DNA of 64,000 bases from Planctomycetaceae bacterium (GCA_028284485.1 JANQRQ010000011.1:86284-150283), one strand, 5' to 3'; positions 1 through 9,321 are shown, numbered from the stretch's first letter. Program-made: numbers and translations. Notes: generated by a model from the letters alone, not told the origin.

Positions 1-54
1 CGGTGCGGCCCGTTCGAAGACTTCAATCTGTAGTTTGACCTGATCGGCGGTCAC
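1..54 (-). CDS. Possible N-terminus of a gene running off the window
   Basis: Reading leftward from a GTG at 54, an open frame of 18 codons (V-T-A-D-Q-V-K-L-Q-I-E-V-F-E-R...) reaches the window edge. A purine-rich AAAGAGA lies about 9 bases upstream of the GTG and could be a ribosome binding site, and an in-frame TAA lies just before it. The peptide has a normal soluble-protein composition but is too short to assign to a family. It would be divergent from the permease gene at 371. Confidence 0.3.
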   Translation of the reverse strand, partial: MTADQVKLQIEVFERAAP

Positions 55-370
55 TTTCGTGCGGTCTCTTTGTTAAGATGGCTCACACTTGGTAGCGATA
101 GAGCGGTTTACTTTTTCTCGTGGGCGATTCTGGCTCGCGGGGACCAGCGGTCATAGTACAAAACGCGATTCTCGCGGCCACGAATCAGGGTATTACGCTG
201 TAGGCCCTGCAAGTGTTTAGTTTTCGTTCCCCGTTCTGAAAGCGGTTTCGGGGATGAGGAGACCGGGTTCGTTTCGTTTAACGCGATGGCTGCAACTCGA
301 AAATTCGCAGTATTAATGCAATCAATCGAAACGTGAGACTGAGTACTGCAGTGCAGCGAGAGGAAACAAC
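55..370. other. Intergenic region before the permease gene
   Basis: It holds copy 1 of the dispersed repeat (101-202). The rest is spacer with no convincing gene. AGGA at about 361-364 is the ribosome binding site of the permease ATG at 371. Confidence 0.5.
101..202 (-). repeat. Dispersed intergenic repeat, copy 1
   Basis: This copy reads on the + strand as GAGCGGTTTACTTTTTCTCG..., ending in TATTACGCTGTA. It is the reverse complement of the family orientation used here (TACAGCGTA...GCTCTAG). It shares blocks with copies at 4856, 11174, 20260, 25868 and 37302. Here the upstream gene on the + strand, if any, lies outside the window, so its position relative to a 3' end cannot be judged. Confidence 0.8.
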
Positions 371-2074
371 ATGGATTCGATGGGGTTGACGCTCGGGATT
401 CTCTTGGCCGGGATCGTCGTCGTCGTGGGCGGAATTCTCGTTCTGCGGCTGCACGCCTTTTTGGCCTTAATTCTTGGCGCTTTACTGGTGGGTATTCTGA
501 CACCGTTCGCAGCGATCGAGCGTTACAACATCGACAAAGCCGCCGTCGACGTTGTGGCGATCGCCGATGATAGTTCGGAATTGACGGTCGCCCTTGCCCA
601 AAAGGACCAAGTGCATGTCGGCATGCAATACGTCATCCTACGACCGAGTGGCGATAACGGTGATCTTGAGAAGATCGGCGATGCCGCTGTCGACCGATTC
701 GTTGATGAGACGGTTGATGGAAAGACGATCGAACGTGCCGTGATGAAACCGGTTCAGCCGGGCGAATTGCAGTTTCAGCCCGGGGACATTGTCATTCATC
801 CGTTCGACTGGAAGGCGGCGGAAGCGGCATCTCGCAAAACCGTCGGTGAGCGAGTCGCGACTCGGTTCGGCAGTACTTGCACGAGCATCGGCATCTTGAT
901 TGCGATGGCCTCGATCATCGGAAAATGTCTTTTGGATAGCGGGGCCGCTGATCGAATTGTCCGCTCGGCCTTAAAAGTACTCGGGGAAGCCGGAGCGCCG
1001 CTGGCATTCATATTGAGCGGGTTTCTTTTGGGGATACCGGTGTTCTTCGACACGGTGTTCTACCTGATGATTCCACTGGGAAAAGCGATGACGATGCGTG
1101 TTGGTCGCAACTACCTGTTATATGTGCTGGCCATTGTTTCGGGGGCAACGATGGCCCATTCGCTTGTTCCGCCAACGCCCGGCCCATTGTTCGTCGCGGA
1201 TGAACTGGGGATTGATATCGGCATGATGATACTCGCCGGATGCGCGGTCGGCTTTTTTACCAGCGGATTCGGATACATCTACGCAACTTTTGCGAATCGA
1301 ATTTGGGAACTGCCGCTTCGCGAATCCCCCGGCTTCTCATTGGACGAGCTCAAGAAACTCTCTCAAAAGAATGACGACGAACTTCCGCCGACGTGGATCT
1401 CGTTGTTACCGATTTTGCTTCCGGTCATTTTGATTGGTGGCAATACGGTACTGAAGTCACTCAATGAAGCATTCCCGGATCAAGTTCCCAGCATCATCAT
1501 GCGGTCGGCCGATACATTGGGAAACAAGAATATTGCATTAGCCATTTCGGCAGCGATTGCGCTGGGAACGCTGGTGTGGCAGAAACGGACCAGCCTGAAA
1601 GCATTGGCCACTTCTGTTCAAGAATCGCTGGCCAGCGGCGGCGTGATTATCTTGATTACCGCCGGCGGTGGTGCCTTCGGTGGGATGCTGCAGGAAACGG
1701 GCGTGGCGGGTCTCATCCGCGAATTACCGTTGGGTTCGACCCCGGTAATCATCTCATTTGCATTTCTGGTGACGGCGGCAGTGCGGACGGCACAAGGATC
1801 GGGGACAGTCGCCATGATCACCGCTGTCGGAATTCTTTCCGGTATTGCCACCTCGGGCGAATTAGGATTTCATCCGGTGTATCTGGCCCTTGCGATTGGT
1901 TGCGGTTCGAAACCGATTGCCTGGATGAACGACAGTGGATTCTGGGTGATCGGCAGAATGAGCGGCATGACAGAAGCAGAGACGCTGAAGTATGTCACTC
2001 CCATGACGACATTAATGGGAGTCGTCGGCTTGGCAGTAACGATCGCTGGTGCGACGCTGTTTCCAATGAATTAG
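371..2074 (+). CDS. GntP-family permease with a soluble insert
   Basis: This is a multi-span inner-membrane transporter of the gluconate permease family (GntP; proton symport of gluconate or related organic acids is the known family function). Two N-terminal membrane segments (about residues 7-50) are followed by a hydrophilic stretch of about 100 residues (about 55-155), and then the usual GntP core resumes with SIGILIAMASIIGKCL. The PPTPGP motif near 270 and GSGTVAM near 475 match family landmarks. At 567 residues it is well above the roughly 440 of typical GntP proteins, and the insert accounts for most of the excess. AGGA precedes the ATG by about 7 bases. It converges with the sigma-54 activator at 2159, which with its kinase may control it, though that is only inferred from position. 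Substrate unknown. Confidence 0.85.
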   Translation: MDSMGLTLGILLAGIVVVVGGILVLRLHAFLALILGALLVGILTPFAAIERYNIDKAAVDVVAIADDSSELTVALAQKDQVHVGMQYVILRPSGDNGDLEKIGDAAVDRFVDETVDGKTIERAVMKPVQPGELQFQPGDIVIHPFDWKAAEAASRKTVGERVATRFGSTCTSIGILIAMASIIGKCLLDSGAADRIVRSALKVLGEAGAPLAFILSGFLLGIPVFFDTVFYLMIPLGKAMTMRVGRNYLLYVLAIVSGATMAHSLVPPTPGPLFVADELGIDIGMMILAGCAVGFFTSGFGYIYATFANRIWELPLRESPGFSLDELKKLSQKNDDELPPTWISLLPILLPVILIGGNTVLKSLNEAFPDQVPSIIMRSADTLGNKNIALAISAAIALGTLVWQKRTSLKALATSVQESLASGGVIILITAGGGAFGGMLQETGVAGLIRELPLGSTPVIISFAFLVTAAVRTAQGSGTVAMITAVGILSGIATSGELGFHPVYLALAIGCGSKPIAWMNDSGFWVIGRMSGMTEAETLKYVTPMTTLMGVVGLAVTIAGATLFPMN

Positions 2075-2158
2075 ACGCGAATTTGATTCGAAAATTCGCT
2101 GGCGGTCGTCTGAAACGAGGAAACCGTTCCGCCGTGCGTTGGCGAGACAATGAAGTCG

Positions 2159-3574
2159 TCAGTTCTTCAGATCGTATTCTTTGATCTTGCGATATAAGGT
2201 CCGTTCGCCGATCCCCAGTAACGAGGCGGCTTCTTCTCGTTTGCCATTGGTGAGTTCCAAAGCTTGTTGGATGTAGTACCGCTCGACTTCCGAAAGCGGC
2301 CGGCCAACGAGCGCATCGGCGCCCGCCCCGGAAGGAATCGCAGCCGATGTCACCGTGCCATCCGGTGGAGCAATCTCCTCGGGAACGTCATCAATATCAA
2401 GCACGCCGTCGGAGTCCAACACAATCATGCGTTCGATCACGTTTCGAAGTTGGCGAATGTTGCCTGGCCAACTGTACGACATTAGTGCTTGCCGGGCTCC
2501 GCGAGAGACTCCCGGGACATCACGACCGTAACTTTCGGAAAGCTGTCTGCGGAAGTGGTCGATCAATAGGGGAATATCCCCACGACGTTCGCGCAGCGGC
2601 GGCAAAAAGATGCTGACGACTTGTAGTCGATAGTACAAGTCGGACCGAAACCGACCTTCCTGAACTTCCTTTTCCAAGTCGGCATTCGTGGCGGCGACTA
2701 GTCGGACATTGACGTCGAGTTCTTCGTTCGCGCCTAAGCGGGTGATCCTGCGGTCTTCAAGAACCCGGAGCAGTTTGATTTGGGTATCCATGGGCATTTC
2801 GCCCACTTCATCGAGGAATAATGTGCCACCGTTCGCAAACTCGAACTTCCCAACACGCTTTCCGACGGCTCCGGTAAACGCACCAGCTTCGTGTCCGAAG
2901 AGTTCACTTTCCAAAATGCTATCCGGCAACGCGGAAATATTTAATGGAACGAACGGTTTGCTTTTTCGCTCGCTGTTTTGATGCAGGGCCCGCGCGACAA
3001 GTTCCTTTCCCGTTCCGCTTTCCCCTTCGATAAGTACTGTGCTATTGGTTGGGGCGACAGCTTTCAGTCTGTCGAGAACCTTGGTCATGGCAGGACTGCT
3101 GCCGATGACTCCCTCGAAGCCAAACTTTTCGTCGAGCGAACGGCTCAGCTCGGCATTCTGCCGAAGTAACCGCATCCGCGTGGAGGCTTTTTCGACGGCC
3201 GCCCGAAGCTCGTTAATATCCAACGGCTTGGTCAGGTACATCGATGCGCCTGCTTGGCCGGCGGCCAATGCCGATTGCACGGAGGCATGACCGGTAAGCA
3301 GGATCACTTCGGCATCGGGCAATTCTTCCTTGGTTTTTCGGAGTATATCGAGGCCGTCAACGTCGTCCATGCGCAAATCGGTGACAACGACATCGTAAGT
3401 TTCGCTTTCGATCATCGCGGCGCCCCGTTCGCCGGAATTCGCCGTGGCGCATTCGTAGCCGACACGCTCGAGGCTTTCGGCAACGGCTTGGGCATGAGGC
3501 TCGTCGTCGTCGACGATAAGAACCCGGATATTGGAACCAGGAAGTTCGTCTGAACTTTTCTCTTTATTAGCCAT
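2159..3574 (-). CDS. NtrC-family sigma-54 response regulator
   Basis: This cytoplasmic transcription activator has 471 residues in the classic order receiver, AAA+ ATPase, Fis-type helix-turn-helix. The receiver keeps the acidic pair at the start (VDDDE, about 21-25), the phospho-acceptor D66 and K116 (TKPL). The ATPase has Walker A (GESGTGKE) and an intact GAFTGA loop, the sigma-54 contact. The C-terminus ([25 protein letters not shown]) is a Fis-like DNA-binding domain. Its ATG overlaps by 8 bases the end of the receiver-only duplicate upstream, and the histidine kinase gene precedes that, so kinase, duplicate and activator form one transcription unit. The target promoters cannot be read from the window; the convergent permease is one candidate. 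Confidence 0.95.
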   Translation of the reverse strand: MANKEKSSDELPGSNIRVLIVDDDEPHAQAVAESLERVGYECATANSGERGAAMIESETYDVVVTDLRMDDVDGLDILRKTKEELPDAEVILLTGHASVQSALAAGQAGASMYLTKPLDINELRAAVEKASTRMRLLRQNAELSRSLDEKFGFEGVIGSSPAMTKVLDRLKAVAPTNSTVLIEGESGTGKELVARALHQNSERKSKPFVPLNISALPDSILESELFGHEAGAFTGAVGKRVGKFEFANGGTLFLDEVGEMPMDTQIKLLRVLEDRRITRLGANEELDVNVRLVAATNADLEKEVQEGRFRSDLYYRLQVVSIFLPPLRERRGDIPLLIDHFRRQLSESYGRDVPGVSRGARQALMSYSWPGNIRQLRNVIERMIVLDSDGVLDIDDVPEEIAPPDGTVTSAAIPSGAGADALVGRPLSEVERYYIQQALELTNGKREEAASLLGIGERTLYRKIKEYDLKN

Positions 3575-4003
3575 GAATTATTCCGCCGGCAGAGGCTTTT
3601 TGCACAGCGGTCCGTAGTTCGTTAATCTCCAACGGATTGGTCAGGTACATTGATGCGCCTGCTTGGCCGGCGGTCAAAGCCGATTGCACGGAGGCTTGAC
3701 CGGTAAGCAGGATCACTTCGGCATCGGGCAATTCTTCCTTGGTTTTTCGGAGTATATCTAGGCCGTCAACGTCGTCCATGCGCAAATCGGTGACAACGAC
3801 GTCGTAAGTTTCGCTTTCGATCATCGCGGTGCCCCGTTCGCCGGAATTCGCCGTGGCGCATTCGTAGCCGACACGCTCGAGGCTTTCGGCAACGGCTTGG
3901 GCATGAGGCTCGTCGTCGTCGACGATGAGAACCCGGATGTTGGAACCGGGAAGTTCGTCTGAACTTTTCTCTTTGGTGGCCATGAATTATTCCGCCAGCG
4001 GCA
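3183..4003. repeat. 409-bp tandem duplication of the receiver-coding region
   Basis: Two direct repeats lie head to tail with a period of 409 bp (the two ATG codons are at 3574 and 3983). The unit runs from the last codons of the kinase gene through the receiver domain of the activator. At the junction (about 3588-3601) the kinase-end sequence passes straight into GAGGCTTTTT of the receiver end; GAG is shared by both parents, which suggests joining at microhomology, and three bases (AGC) are missing beside it. Because 409 is not a multiple of 3, the upstream copy cannot fuse in frame to the downstream one. Confidence 0.9.
3567..3983 (-). CDS. Receiver-only duplicate of the sigma-54 activator
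   Basis: The first 131 residues are nearly identical to the receiver of the activator at 2159-3574 (changes such as N3T, A52T, H96Q, A105T, K116N, D119E). The frame then runs into the duplication junction, adds G-G-I-I-H-G and stops. D66 is kept, but the conserved lysine of the TKP motif is asparagine (TNPL), so phosphorylation-driven switching should be impaired. It has no ATPase or DNA-binding domain. It starts 3 bases after the kinase stop and overlaps the activator start by 8 bases, so it is probably translated. It could be a phosphate sink, a decoy for the kinase, or simply a young duplicate on its way to loss. Confidence 0.75.
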   Translation of the reverse strand: MATKEKSSDELPGSNIRVLIVDDDEPHAQAVAESLERVGYECATANSGERGTAMIESETYDVVVTDLRMDDVDGLDILRKTKEELPDAEVILLTGQASVQSALTAGQAGASMYLTNPLEINELRTAVQKASAGGIIHG

Positions 4004-4748
4004 GAGAGATCGTAAATCGTGTTCCCTGCCCTAACTCGCTTTCGCACGAAATGGTTCCGTGATGTGCTTCAACAATTTTACGCACTGTCGGGAGTCCAAG
4101 TCCGCTTCCACTGGGGCGTGTCGAAAAGAAGACTTGAAACATGTTGGCTTTGGCACGCTCGTCCATTCCCAGGCCGTTATCAATAACTTCCAGGTGCACC
4201 AGGCCATCCCTGGTAAAGGTTTGCAGTTCCAATAACCCCCCCTCGGGCATGGCTTGCTGTGCGTTTAGGACCAGATTCATTAAGACCTGTCGGATCAATG
4301 CCTCGTCGAGTGCGACTTTCGGCAAGTTCGTTGCCAGGTGTGGGCTGATTTCGATGTCGTTCCCTTCCGCCTGGATGCGATAAAAGTCGATGAACTCGGT
4401 AATTACTCGGTTCAAGTCGATCGGTATCAGATTGAGTTCACCGACTCGGGCGAATTGCAGAAAGGCGTTGAGAATGTCCTCCAGCCGGTCCCCTTCTCGT
4501 TGAATCGATTGCAGTTTCGTCAGCATGCGGCGATCGCGGGCCGAGTTGCTCCCCTCGAGTTCTTCGATCAAAAGTTCCAGATTCATTCCGATCGTTGAAA
4601 GCGGGTTCTTGATCTCGTGGGCCAGCCCACCGGCAAGTGTGGCGATTTCTGCATACTGCTGCAGCAACCGTTGCCGTTCCTGCTCGTCGGCATCGGAAAC
4701 GGTTTCCGTCGTTGTTGCCGCTTTTCGCTGTTCCACTGTTCTAACCAT
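3987..4748 (-). CDS. Soluble sensor histidine kinase (NtrB-like)
   Basis: The 253-residue protein has no membrane segment. After a charged N-terminus comes a dimerisation/phosphorylation helix with the H-box HEIKNPLSTIG (about residues 44-54). It is followed by the ATP-binding domain with the N box (MNLVLNAQQAM), G1 (DNGLGM) and G2 (GSGLGLPTVRKIV). The family autophosphorylates on the H-box histidine and passes phosphate to a receiver aspartate. The activator downstream is the expected partner; the receiver duplicate is a possible competitor. The input signal is not evident, since there is no recognisable PAS, GAF or sensory membrane domain. Confidence 0.92.
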   Translation of the reverse strand: MVRTVEQRKAATTTETVSDADEQERQRLLQQYAEIATLAGGLAHEIKNPLSTIGMNLELLIEELEGSNSARDRRMLTKLQSIQREGDRLEDILNAFLQFARVGELNLIPIDLNRVITEFIDFYRIQAEGNDIEISPHLATNLPKVALDEALIRQVLMNLVLNAQQAMPEGGLLELQTFTRDGLVHLEVIDNGLGMDERAKANMFQVFFSTRPSGSGLGLPTVRKIVEAHHGTISCESELGQGTRFTISLPLAE

Positions 4749-4855
4749 TCGAAACGTGTGCTCTGTCAGGGCACCGTCTTCGGGTCATCGCACACGCGAA
4801 TAGGCCCGAAGCATAACATACCTCTGAGAGAGTGATCTGGAACACGACAATGTGC

Positions 4856-4960
4856 TACAGCGTATTACGCTGACTTGTGGCCGCGATAATCACGTTTTGT
4901 TCTATGATAGTTGGCTCCCACGAGCCGGAAACGCCCACAAGAAAAAGTAAACCGCTCTAG
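4856..4960 (+). repeat. Dispersed intergenic repeat, copy 2
   Basis: This is a good reference copy of 105 bases. It starts TACAGCGTATTACGCTGA, where CAGCG and CGCTG pair around TATTA. It contains GGCTC-CCAC-GAGCC (4913-4926) as a second hairpin and ends AAAGTAAACCGCTCTAG. It lies between the kinase start (4748) and the pnp stop (5204). Both genes are on the minus strand, so it is downstream of pnp with its CTAG end toward pnp. Confidence 0.88.
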
Positions 4961-5123
4961 TGCCGCCCTTTCATTGCTTTCGGCTGACGTGCGGGACGAA
5001 TGTGGTCTGTAACTCTAAGATTCCCGCCATCCGGCGCTTCGAGCTGAGAAAAGGGTCGAATTGCTGGACGGCGTTCATGGCTTGCGCAATCGTTTTGGGC
5101 GATATGCTTGGCCATAAGCACAG

Positions 5124-5154
5124 CAACCACGGGTCAATCGAGTCCCCGTGGTTG
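5124..5154 (-). terminator. Stable hairpin 50 bases after pnp
   Basis: CAACCACGGG (5124-5133) pairs perfectly with CCCGTGGTTG (5145-5154) around an 11-base loop. It lies just downstream of the pnp stop. No T-run follows on the minus strand, so it may protect the mRNA 3' end or be a weak terminator rather than a classical intrinsic one. Confidence 0.45.
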
Positions 5155-5203
5155 GCAACGCCCCCTGCGCGATTGGTGGTCGACCCAATCGTCGGTATCT
5201 ATT

Positions 5204-7327
5204 CTATGATTCTTCGGATGATTCCGTTTCGGATTGTTGTCGATCAGCAAGTACCGCTCGCCGGGACAGTTTCACACGATTTTGCTCGTCGACTGCGATG
5301 ACTTTCACTTCCAATCGATCGCCAAGCTGGCAGATATCAGTTACCGATTTGACGAAACCGTCCGACAATTCACTGATATGGCACAATCCATCCTTACCGG
5401 GTGCGATTTCCACAAACACACCAAAATCTTTGACAGCGCTGACCGTACCATTGTAGATGCGGCCGACTCGAATCTCTTCGGTCATCGCTTCGATCCGGGC
5501 CAGGGCATCATCAAGCCCGGCACCATTCGACGACGAGATTGTCACGGTGCCATCTTCGTCGATATCGATGTTCGTTTGTGTTTCTTCCTGAAGGGCTCGG
5601 ATGGTTTTGCCGGCCGGGCCGATCAGCAGGCCAATTTTGGCCGGATCGATCTTCGTTTGTGACAAGCGTGGTGCATATTGGGAAATATCCGCACGGGGAC
5701 GTGGGATGGCCGAGAGCATCGTTTTCAATAACTCTCGCCTGGCTTCTTTCGCTTGTTCCAGGGTCTCGCGAATCACCTGTTCGTTGATTCCGGCAATCTT
5801 TAAATCGAGTTGAATGCCGGTGACACCGACTCCCGTTCCGGCGACTTTGAAGTCCATGTCGCCGAAGTGATCTTCGTCTCCCATGATGTCTGTCAAAATC
5901 TTATACCGGTCCGCTTCCTGGACGAGGCCAATCGAAATCCCCGCCACCGGTTGGGCGATAGGGACGCCGGCATCCATCAGCGATAGTGTGGCGCTGCAGA
6001 CCGATGCCATCGAACTGCTGCCGTTGGATTCTGTGATGTCGGAGATCACTCGAATCGTGTAGGGAAACACGTCTGCGGGTGGAATGACCGAATGAACCGA
6101 TCGTTCGGCCAAGGCGCCATGACCGATTTCTCGGCGTCCGGGCCCGCGAATCGGTCGAACTTCGCCGACGGAATACGACGGGAAGTTGTAGTCGAGCATG
6201 AATCGCTTTTCGTACTCATCGAACGGTCCGTCGACGCGCTGCGTATCCCGCGAAGTACCGAGCGTGATCGTTGCCAGTGATTGCGTTTCACCACGTGTGA
6301 AGACGGCCGAGCCATGAATTCGCGGCAGTATGGAAACTGAGCAGGAAACGGAACGCAATTCGCCGGCCGTGCGGCCGTCGAGGCGCTTGTCTTCGAGAAT
6401 CAAATCGCGAACGACGCGGCGTTCCATCTGGTAGTACGCCTCTTTAAATTGCTCGATAGTGTGCCCTTCGGATGTCTCCTCTGCACCTTCGGGAAAAAGC
6501 TTTTCGATAAACTCTTCTTTGATCGCGTCGGTCGCTGCGTGTCGTTCCAACTTTTTCTGGATCTGTTTGGCTTCGCTGACGCGGCTATAGGCTTCTTCCT
6601 GAAGCATACCCGCAAAGGGATTCGCAGGGGGCTCTTCGAATTCAACGGGTTCGGCTCCCACCTTGCTGGCGAATTCCTGTTGTAACTCGCAAATCTTTAC
6701 GATTTCGGAATGTGCATACATGATGGCATCGGCCATCTGCGCCTCTGGAAGTTGATGGGCAAATCCCTCGATCATGAGAACTGAATCGAGGTTGCCGGCA
6801 ACGACCAAATCCAGAGTGCTTTCCTGCATTTGAGTCTTGGTCGGCATAACAATGAAGTTGTCATCGATCATACCGACTCGAACCGCGGCCAACGGACCTT
6901 GGAAAGGAAGCGGCGCGATCATTAACCCAGCGCTGGCGCCGTTGATCGAAAGGACGTCAGGGTCATTTTCGCCGTCACACGCCAAGACGTTCGACATGAC
7001 CTGGACTTCGTCGTTAAACCCCTTGGGGAACAACGGGCGAATCGGTCGGTCGGTCAAACGACACGTCAAAATCTCACGATTCGTCGGGCGGCTTTCGCGC
7101 TTGAGGAAACCGCCGGGAAACTTTCCGGCAGATGCAAATCGTTCGCGGTAGTCGACGGTAAGTGGAAAGAAGTCTGTCCCTGGGCGGGGTGGTCCCGTTT
7201 GGACCGCGACAAAAACAACAGTTTCTTCATACTGAACAAGTACGGCACCACTGGCCTGCTTGGCCAACTCTCCAGTTGTAAAGCTGAGTTTGCGGCCCCC
7301 AATTTCGCGTTCAACAGTGACTTTCAC
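5204..7327 (-). CDS. pnp: Polyribonucleotide nucleotidyltransferase (PNPase)
   Basis: This is the phosphorolytic 3'-5' exoribonuclease of the RNA degradosome, 707 residues, the usual length. Two RNase PH-like domains are separated by an all-helical linker. The C-terminus carries a KH domain (IGLLIGPAGKTIRALQEET, about residues 558-576) and an S1 domain (GRIYNGTVSAVKDFGVFVEI onward), then an acidic tail. The start is GTG with AGGA about 8 bases upstream. It follows rpsO by 47 bases on the same strand, the gene order known from many bacteria, so the two are probably co-transcribed. Confidence 0.98.
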   Translation of the reverse strand: MKVTVEREIGGRKLSFTTGELAKQASGAVLVQYEETVVFVAVQTGPPRPGTDFFPLTVDYRERFASAGKFPGGFLKRESRPTNREILTCRLTDRPIRPLFPKGFNDEVQVMSNVLACDGENDPDVLSINGASAGLMIAPLPFQGPLAAVRVGMIDDNFIVMPTKTQMQESTLDLVVAGNLDSVLMIEGFAHQLPEAQMADAIMYAHSEIVKICELQQEFASKVGAEPVEFEEPPANPFAGMLQEEAYSRVSEAKQIQKKLERHAATDAIKEEFIEKLFPEGAEETSEGHTIEQFKEAYYQMERRVVRDLILEDKRLDGRTAGELRSVSCSVSILPRIHGSAVFTRGETQSLATITLGTSRDTQRVDGPFDEYEKRFMLDYNFPSYSVGEVRPIRGPGRREIGHGALAERSVHSVIPPADVFPYTIRVISDITESNGSSSMASVCSATLSLMDAGVPIAQPVAGISIGLVQEADRYKILTDIMGDEDHFGDMDFKVAGTGVGVTGIQLDLKIAGINEQVIRETLEQAKEARRELLKTMLSAIPRPRADISQYAPRLSQTKIDPAKIGLLIGPAGKTIRALQEETQTNIDIDEDGTVTISSSNGAGLDDALARIEAMTEEIRVGRIYNGTVSAVKDFGVFVEIAPGKDGLCHISELSDGFVKSVTDICQLGDRLEVKVIAVDEQNRVKLSRRAVLADRQQSETESSEES

Positions 7328-7374
7328 AATTTTTTCCTAACACTTTGAGATTGTACGGCGATCCTCCTCGACCG

Positions 7375-7644
7375 CTATTTGCGAAGCGAGAGTCGCTGAA
7401 TGATTTCTCGATAACGATCGGCGTCGACCCTTTTGAGATAATCGAGGAGCCTGCGCCGACGGCTCACGAGCATCAACAGTCCTCGGCGGCTGGCATGGTC
7501 TTTCAAATGCAACTTCAGGTGCGATGTCAATGCGTCAATGCGGGCCGAGAGTACGGCGATTTGCACCTCCGGAGATCCGGTGTCGCCATCCGTGCGCCGG
7601 TATTCTTGAATCAATTCCGTTTTGCGTGTCTTGGTAATGGACAT
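7375..7644 (-). CDS. rpsO: 30S ribosomal protein S15
   Basis: The 89-residue protein has the full-length S15 signature, including [33 protein letters not shown] and the C-terminal RRRLLDYL. S15 binds 16S rRNA in the platform of the small subunit. It heads the rpsO-pnp operon. A GTCGGC-type hairpin lies in its leader (7707-7724), where S15 autoregulation or attenuation could act, although no canonical S15 binding site is recognisable. Confidence 0.98.
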   Translation of the reverse strand: MSITKTRKTELIQEYRRTDGDTGSPEVQIAVLSARIDALTSHLKLHLKDHASRRGLLMLVSRRRRLLDYLKRVDADRYREIIQRLSLRK

Positions 7645-8656
7645 TTGGCTGTCTTAAGCCCCTTTGGCTACTTGGTTTACAGAGAACAACCATGTAGTTT
7701 CGACAGCGTCGGCTTTGGCCGACGAGCGGCATGGCGCGGCCTGGAGCCGGATCCACCTCTCGAAATACATCAGTTCAAGTTCGTTACTCTATCAATACGG
7801 GCGAAATATGCAACGATAACGGCCTGTTGTGACGCAGGCCAATCCGCCTAGTGCCGATCGGCTACGCTTTCGTTTGATTCGAATGACGCGTCTGAACCAG
7901 GCTGCCTGGAGCCAATTCAGGCGGTCACTGAGTCTCGGGTTGAGCCCTGGGGCCGACGGAAACTTCGAAACAATTCATGCTGGCCTCACCACAAAGACAA
8001 ACGCTGCGGTCTCGTTGCGTCAAATTCTCGCACCCCGAGGGAGATTCGACGAAAACGTGAATTCAAGGGAAGACCGAATCCGCAGCCGACAATCGTCGCG
8101 AGTCGATGCCGCAGCCCGAACCATTTTCGTGCGTGAAAACACTCAAACGAGGTCGGTGAATTGTGCATTGGACATTCTCATGGAGACTCGGAGCCGAAGA
8201 AGGGACTTTTTTTCACCAGTTGAGCGATTCCGGACTCGAATCGAAGTGATTTCGTAAGGTCGCGTTGGGTCCGAGCCTTCAAGTTCGATCAGTTGATTCA
8301 TTAGCGAGATAGAGTGCCAGCTCTTCTTGACTCGGGCAACGCATCAAAATTTACTGTTGCGAAATTCGGTGTCGCGAGGCTAACTTAAGCAACGCCCGAA
8401 AGTTGCTGTGCCATTTTGCCTGTTTTCTGACAGTTTGCATCGCGACGGACAAGATTTGAGCAATTCAGAACAATTTTAGTCCGCAAAGTTCTCGAAATCT
8501 CGACATAAGTGTTAGTGGTCCGGCTACGCAGGTGCGTCGGCTCAATGTCTTGATGCCTGGGATTGTCGCTTGAGTGCCGCGGGCTCGGTTCCGCACCAAA
8601 TGTGTGACAATCCGAGTTGGGATCGACCGCGAAGAACTGATTGAAAGAGTGGACTC
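7645..8656. other. Long intergenic region between rpsO and the NarL-type gene
   Basis: About 1 kb between divergent genes. It holds a perfect 7-bp hairpin at 7707-7724 (CGTCGGC-TTTG-GCCGACG) in the rpsO leader. An arginine-rich open frame on the + strand (7829-8257) has no recognisable domain and a composition typical of chance frames, so it is not called. No RNA gene is recognisable. The last 150 bases before 8657 are the likely promoter region of the regulator gene. Confidence 0.5.
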
Positions 8657-9319
8657 ATGCAGAACTCGAAGGGATTTCGAGTTGTCATCGTTGATCGTGA
8701 ATTGCTGCTTCTTGACAGCTTAGCGCTAGCCATTAATGCGGACGAGGCGCTCGAGGTTGTCGCTGCGCAGGTTGATATCGACGAAGGATTGAATTCGGCA
8801 TTACAAACGCAGCCCCATGTGATTCTTGTGGCTGTTGAATTTGCGGATACGGCCCTATTTGAGCAAGTCTGTGATTTCGTGCGACAGAATCGGCGGATTC
8901 GCACAATTCTGCTGAGCACGACGGCGTCGAGTTTTATGATCGAGCGAGCAATCGCAGCGCAAGTCCATGGATTGATTCTTAAGGAAGAGCCGCTGCCATT
9001 CTTGATCGAATCTCTCAAGAACGTAGCGCGAGGTGGAACTTGTTTTTCGGAATCAGTGCAAAGATTCCTGGAGTTCGACCCAGAAGCTCAGCGGCATCGT
9101 GTCGTGTCCTCAAGTCCGAATTCCACGCTGTCTCCACGACAGATTGAAGTGATGCGGCATTTGGCACACGGCGAAAGTGTTCGCGAGGTTGCTCGCTCGA
9201 TGCAGCTTTCCGAGAAATCGGTCGAAAGCCACAAATACCGAATCATGCATAAGCTTGGAATTCACAACCGCGTAAGATTAGCGCGGTTTGCCATTCGGGA
9301 AGGATTGATCCGGCCTTGA
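8657..9319 (+). CDS. NarL/FixJ-type regulator with a degenerate receiver
   Basis: 220 residues: an N-terminal receiver fold (about 7-125) and a C-terminal LuxR-type helix-turn-helix (LSPRQIEVMRHLAHGESVREVA, about 152-212). In the receiver one early acidic residue (D13 in IVDRE) and the lysine K109 (LILKEE) remain, but the position of the phospho-acceptor aspartate is alanine (VILVAVE, A59). It is therefore unlikely to be activated by phosphorylation and probably works as a pseudo-receiver, through dimerisation or ligand binding. No kinase lies beside it. GAGTGGA upstream is a possible ribosome binding site. A hairpin terminator follows immediately. Confidence 0.85.
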   Translation: MQNSKGFRVVIVDRELLLLDSLALAINADEALEVVAAQVDIDEGLNSALQTQPHVILVAVEFADTALFEQVCDFVRQNRRIRTILLSTTASSFMIERAIAAQVHGLILKEEPLPFLIESLKNVARGGTCFSESVQRFLEFDPEAQRHRVVSSSPNSTLSPRQIEVMRHLAHGESVREVARSMQLSEKSVESHKYRIMHKLGIHNRVRLARFAIREGLIRP

Positions 9320-9321
9320 AT

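Noticed and set aside
101..202. Repeat copy 1 as a terminator for a gene
   Set aside because: The upstream + strand gene is not visible and the only frame at the window edge is on the minus strand, so the orientation rule cannot be tested here.
1576..2184. 202-codon open frame on the + strand overlapping the permease
   Set aside because: It runs in another frame of the GntP coding region; its Arg/Gly-rich composition is that of a frame shadow.
3567..3983. Calling the receiver duplicate a pseudogene
   Set aside because: It has an intact frame, a start placed exactly as in the parent gene and coupling to both neighbours, so it is listed as a CDS despite the lost lysine.
7345..7851. 168-codon open frame on the + strand
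   Set aside because: Antisense to rpsO and its leader; rpsO is certain.
7829..8257. 142-codon Arg-rich open frame on the + strand in a long spacer
   Set aside because: No domain, no ribosome binding site and a chance-like composition; left as intergenic, though a real small gene cannot be fully excluded.
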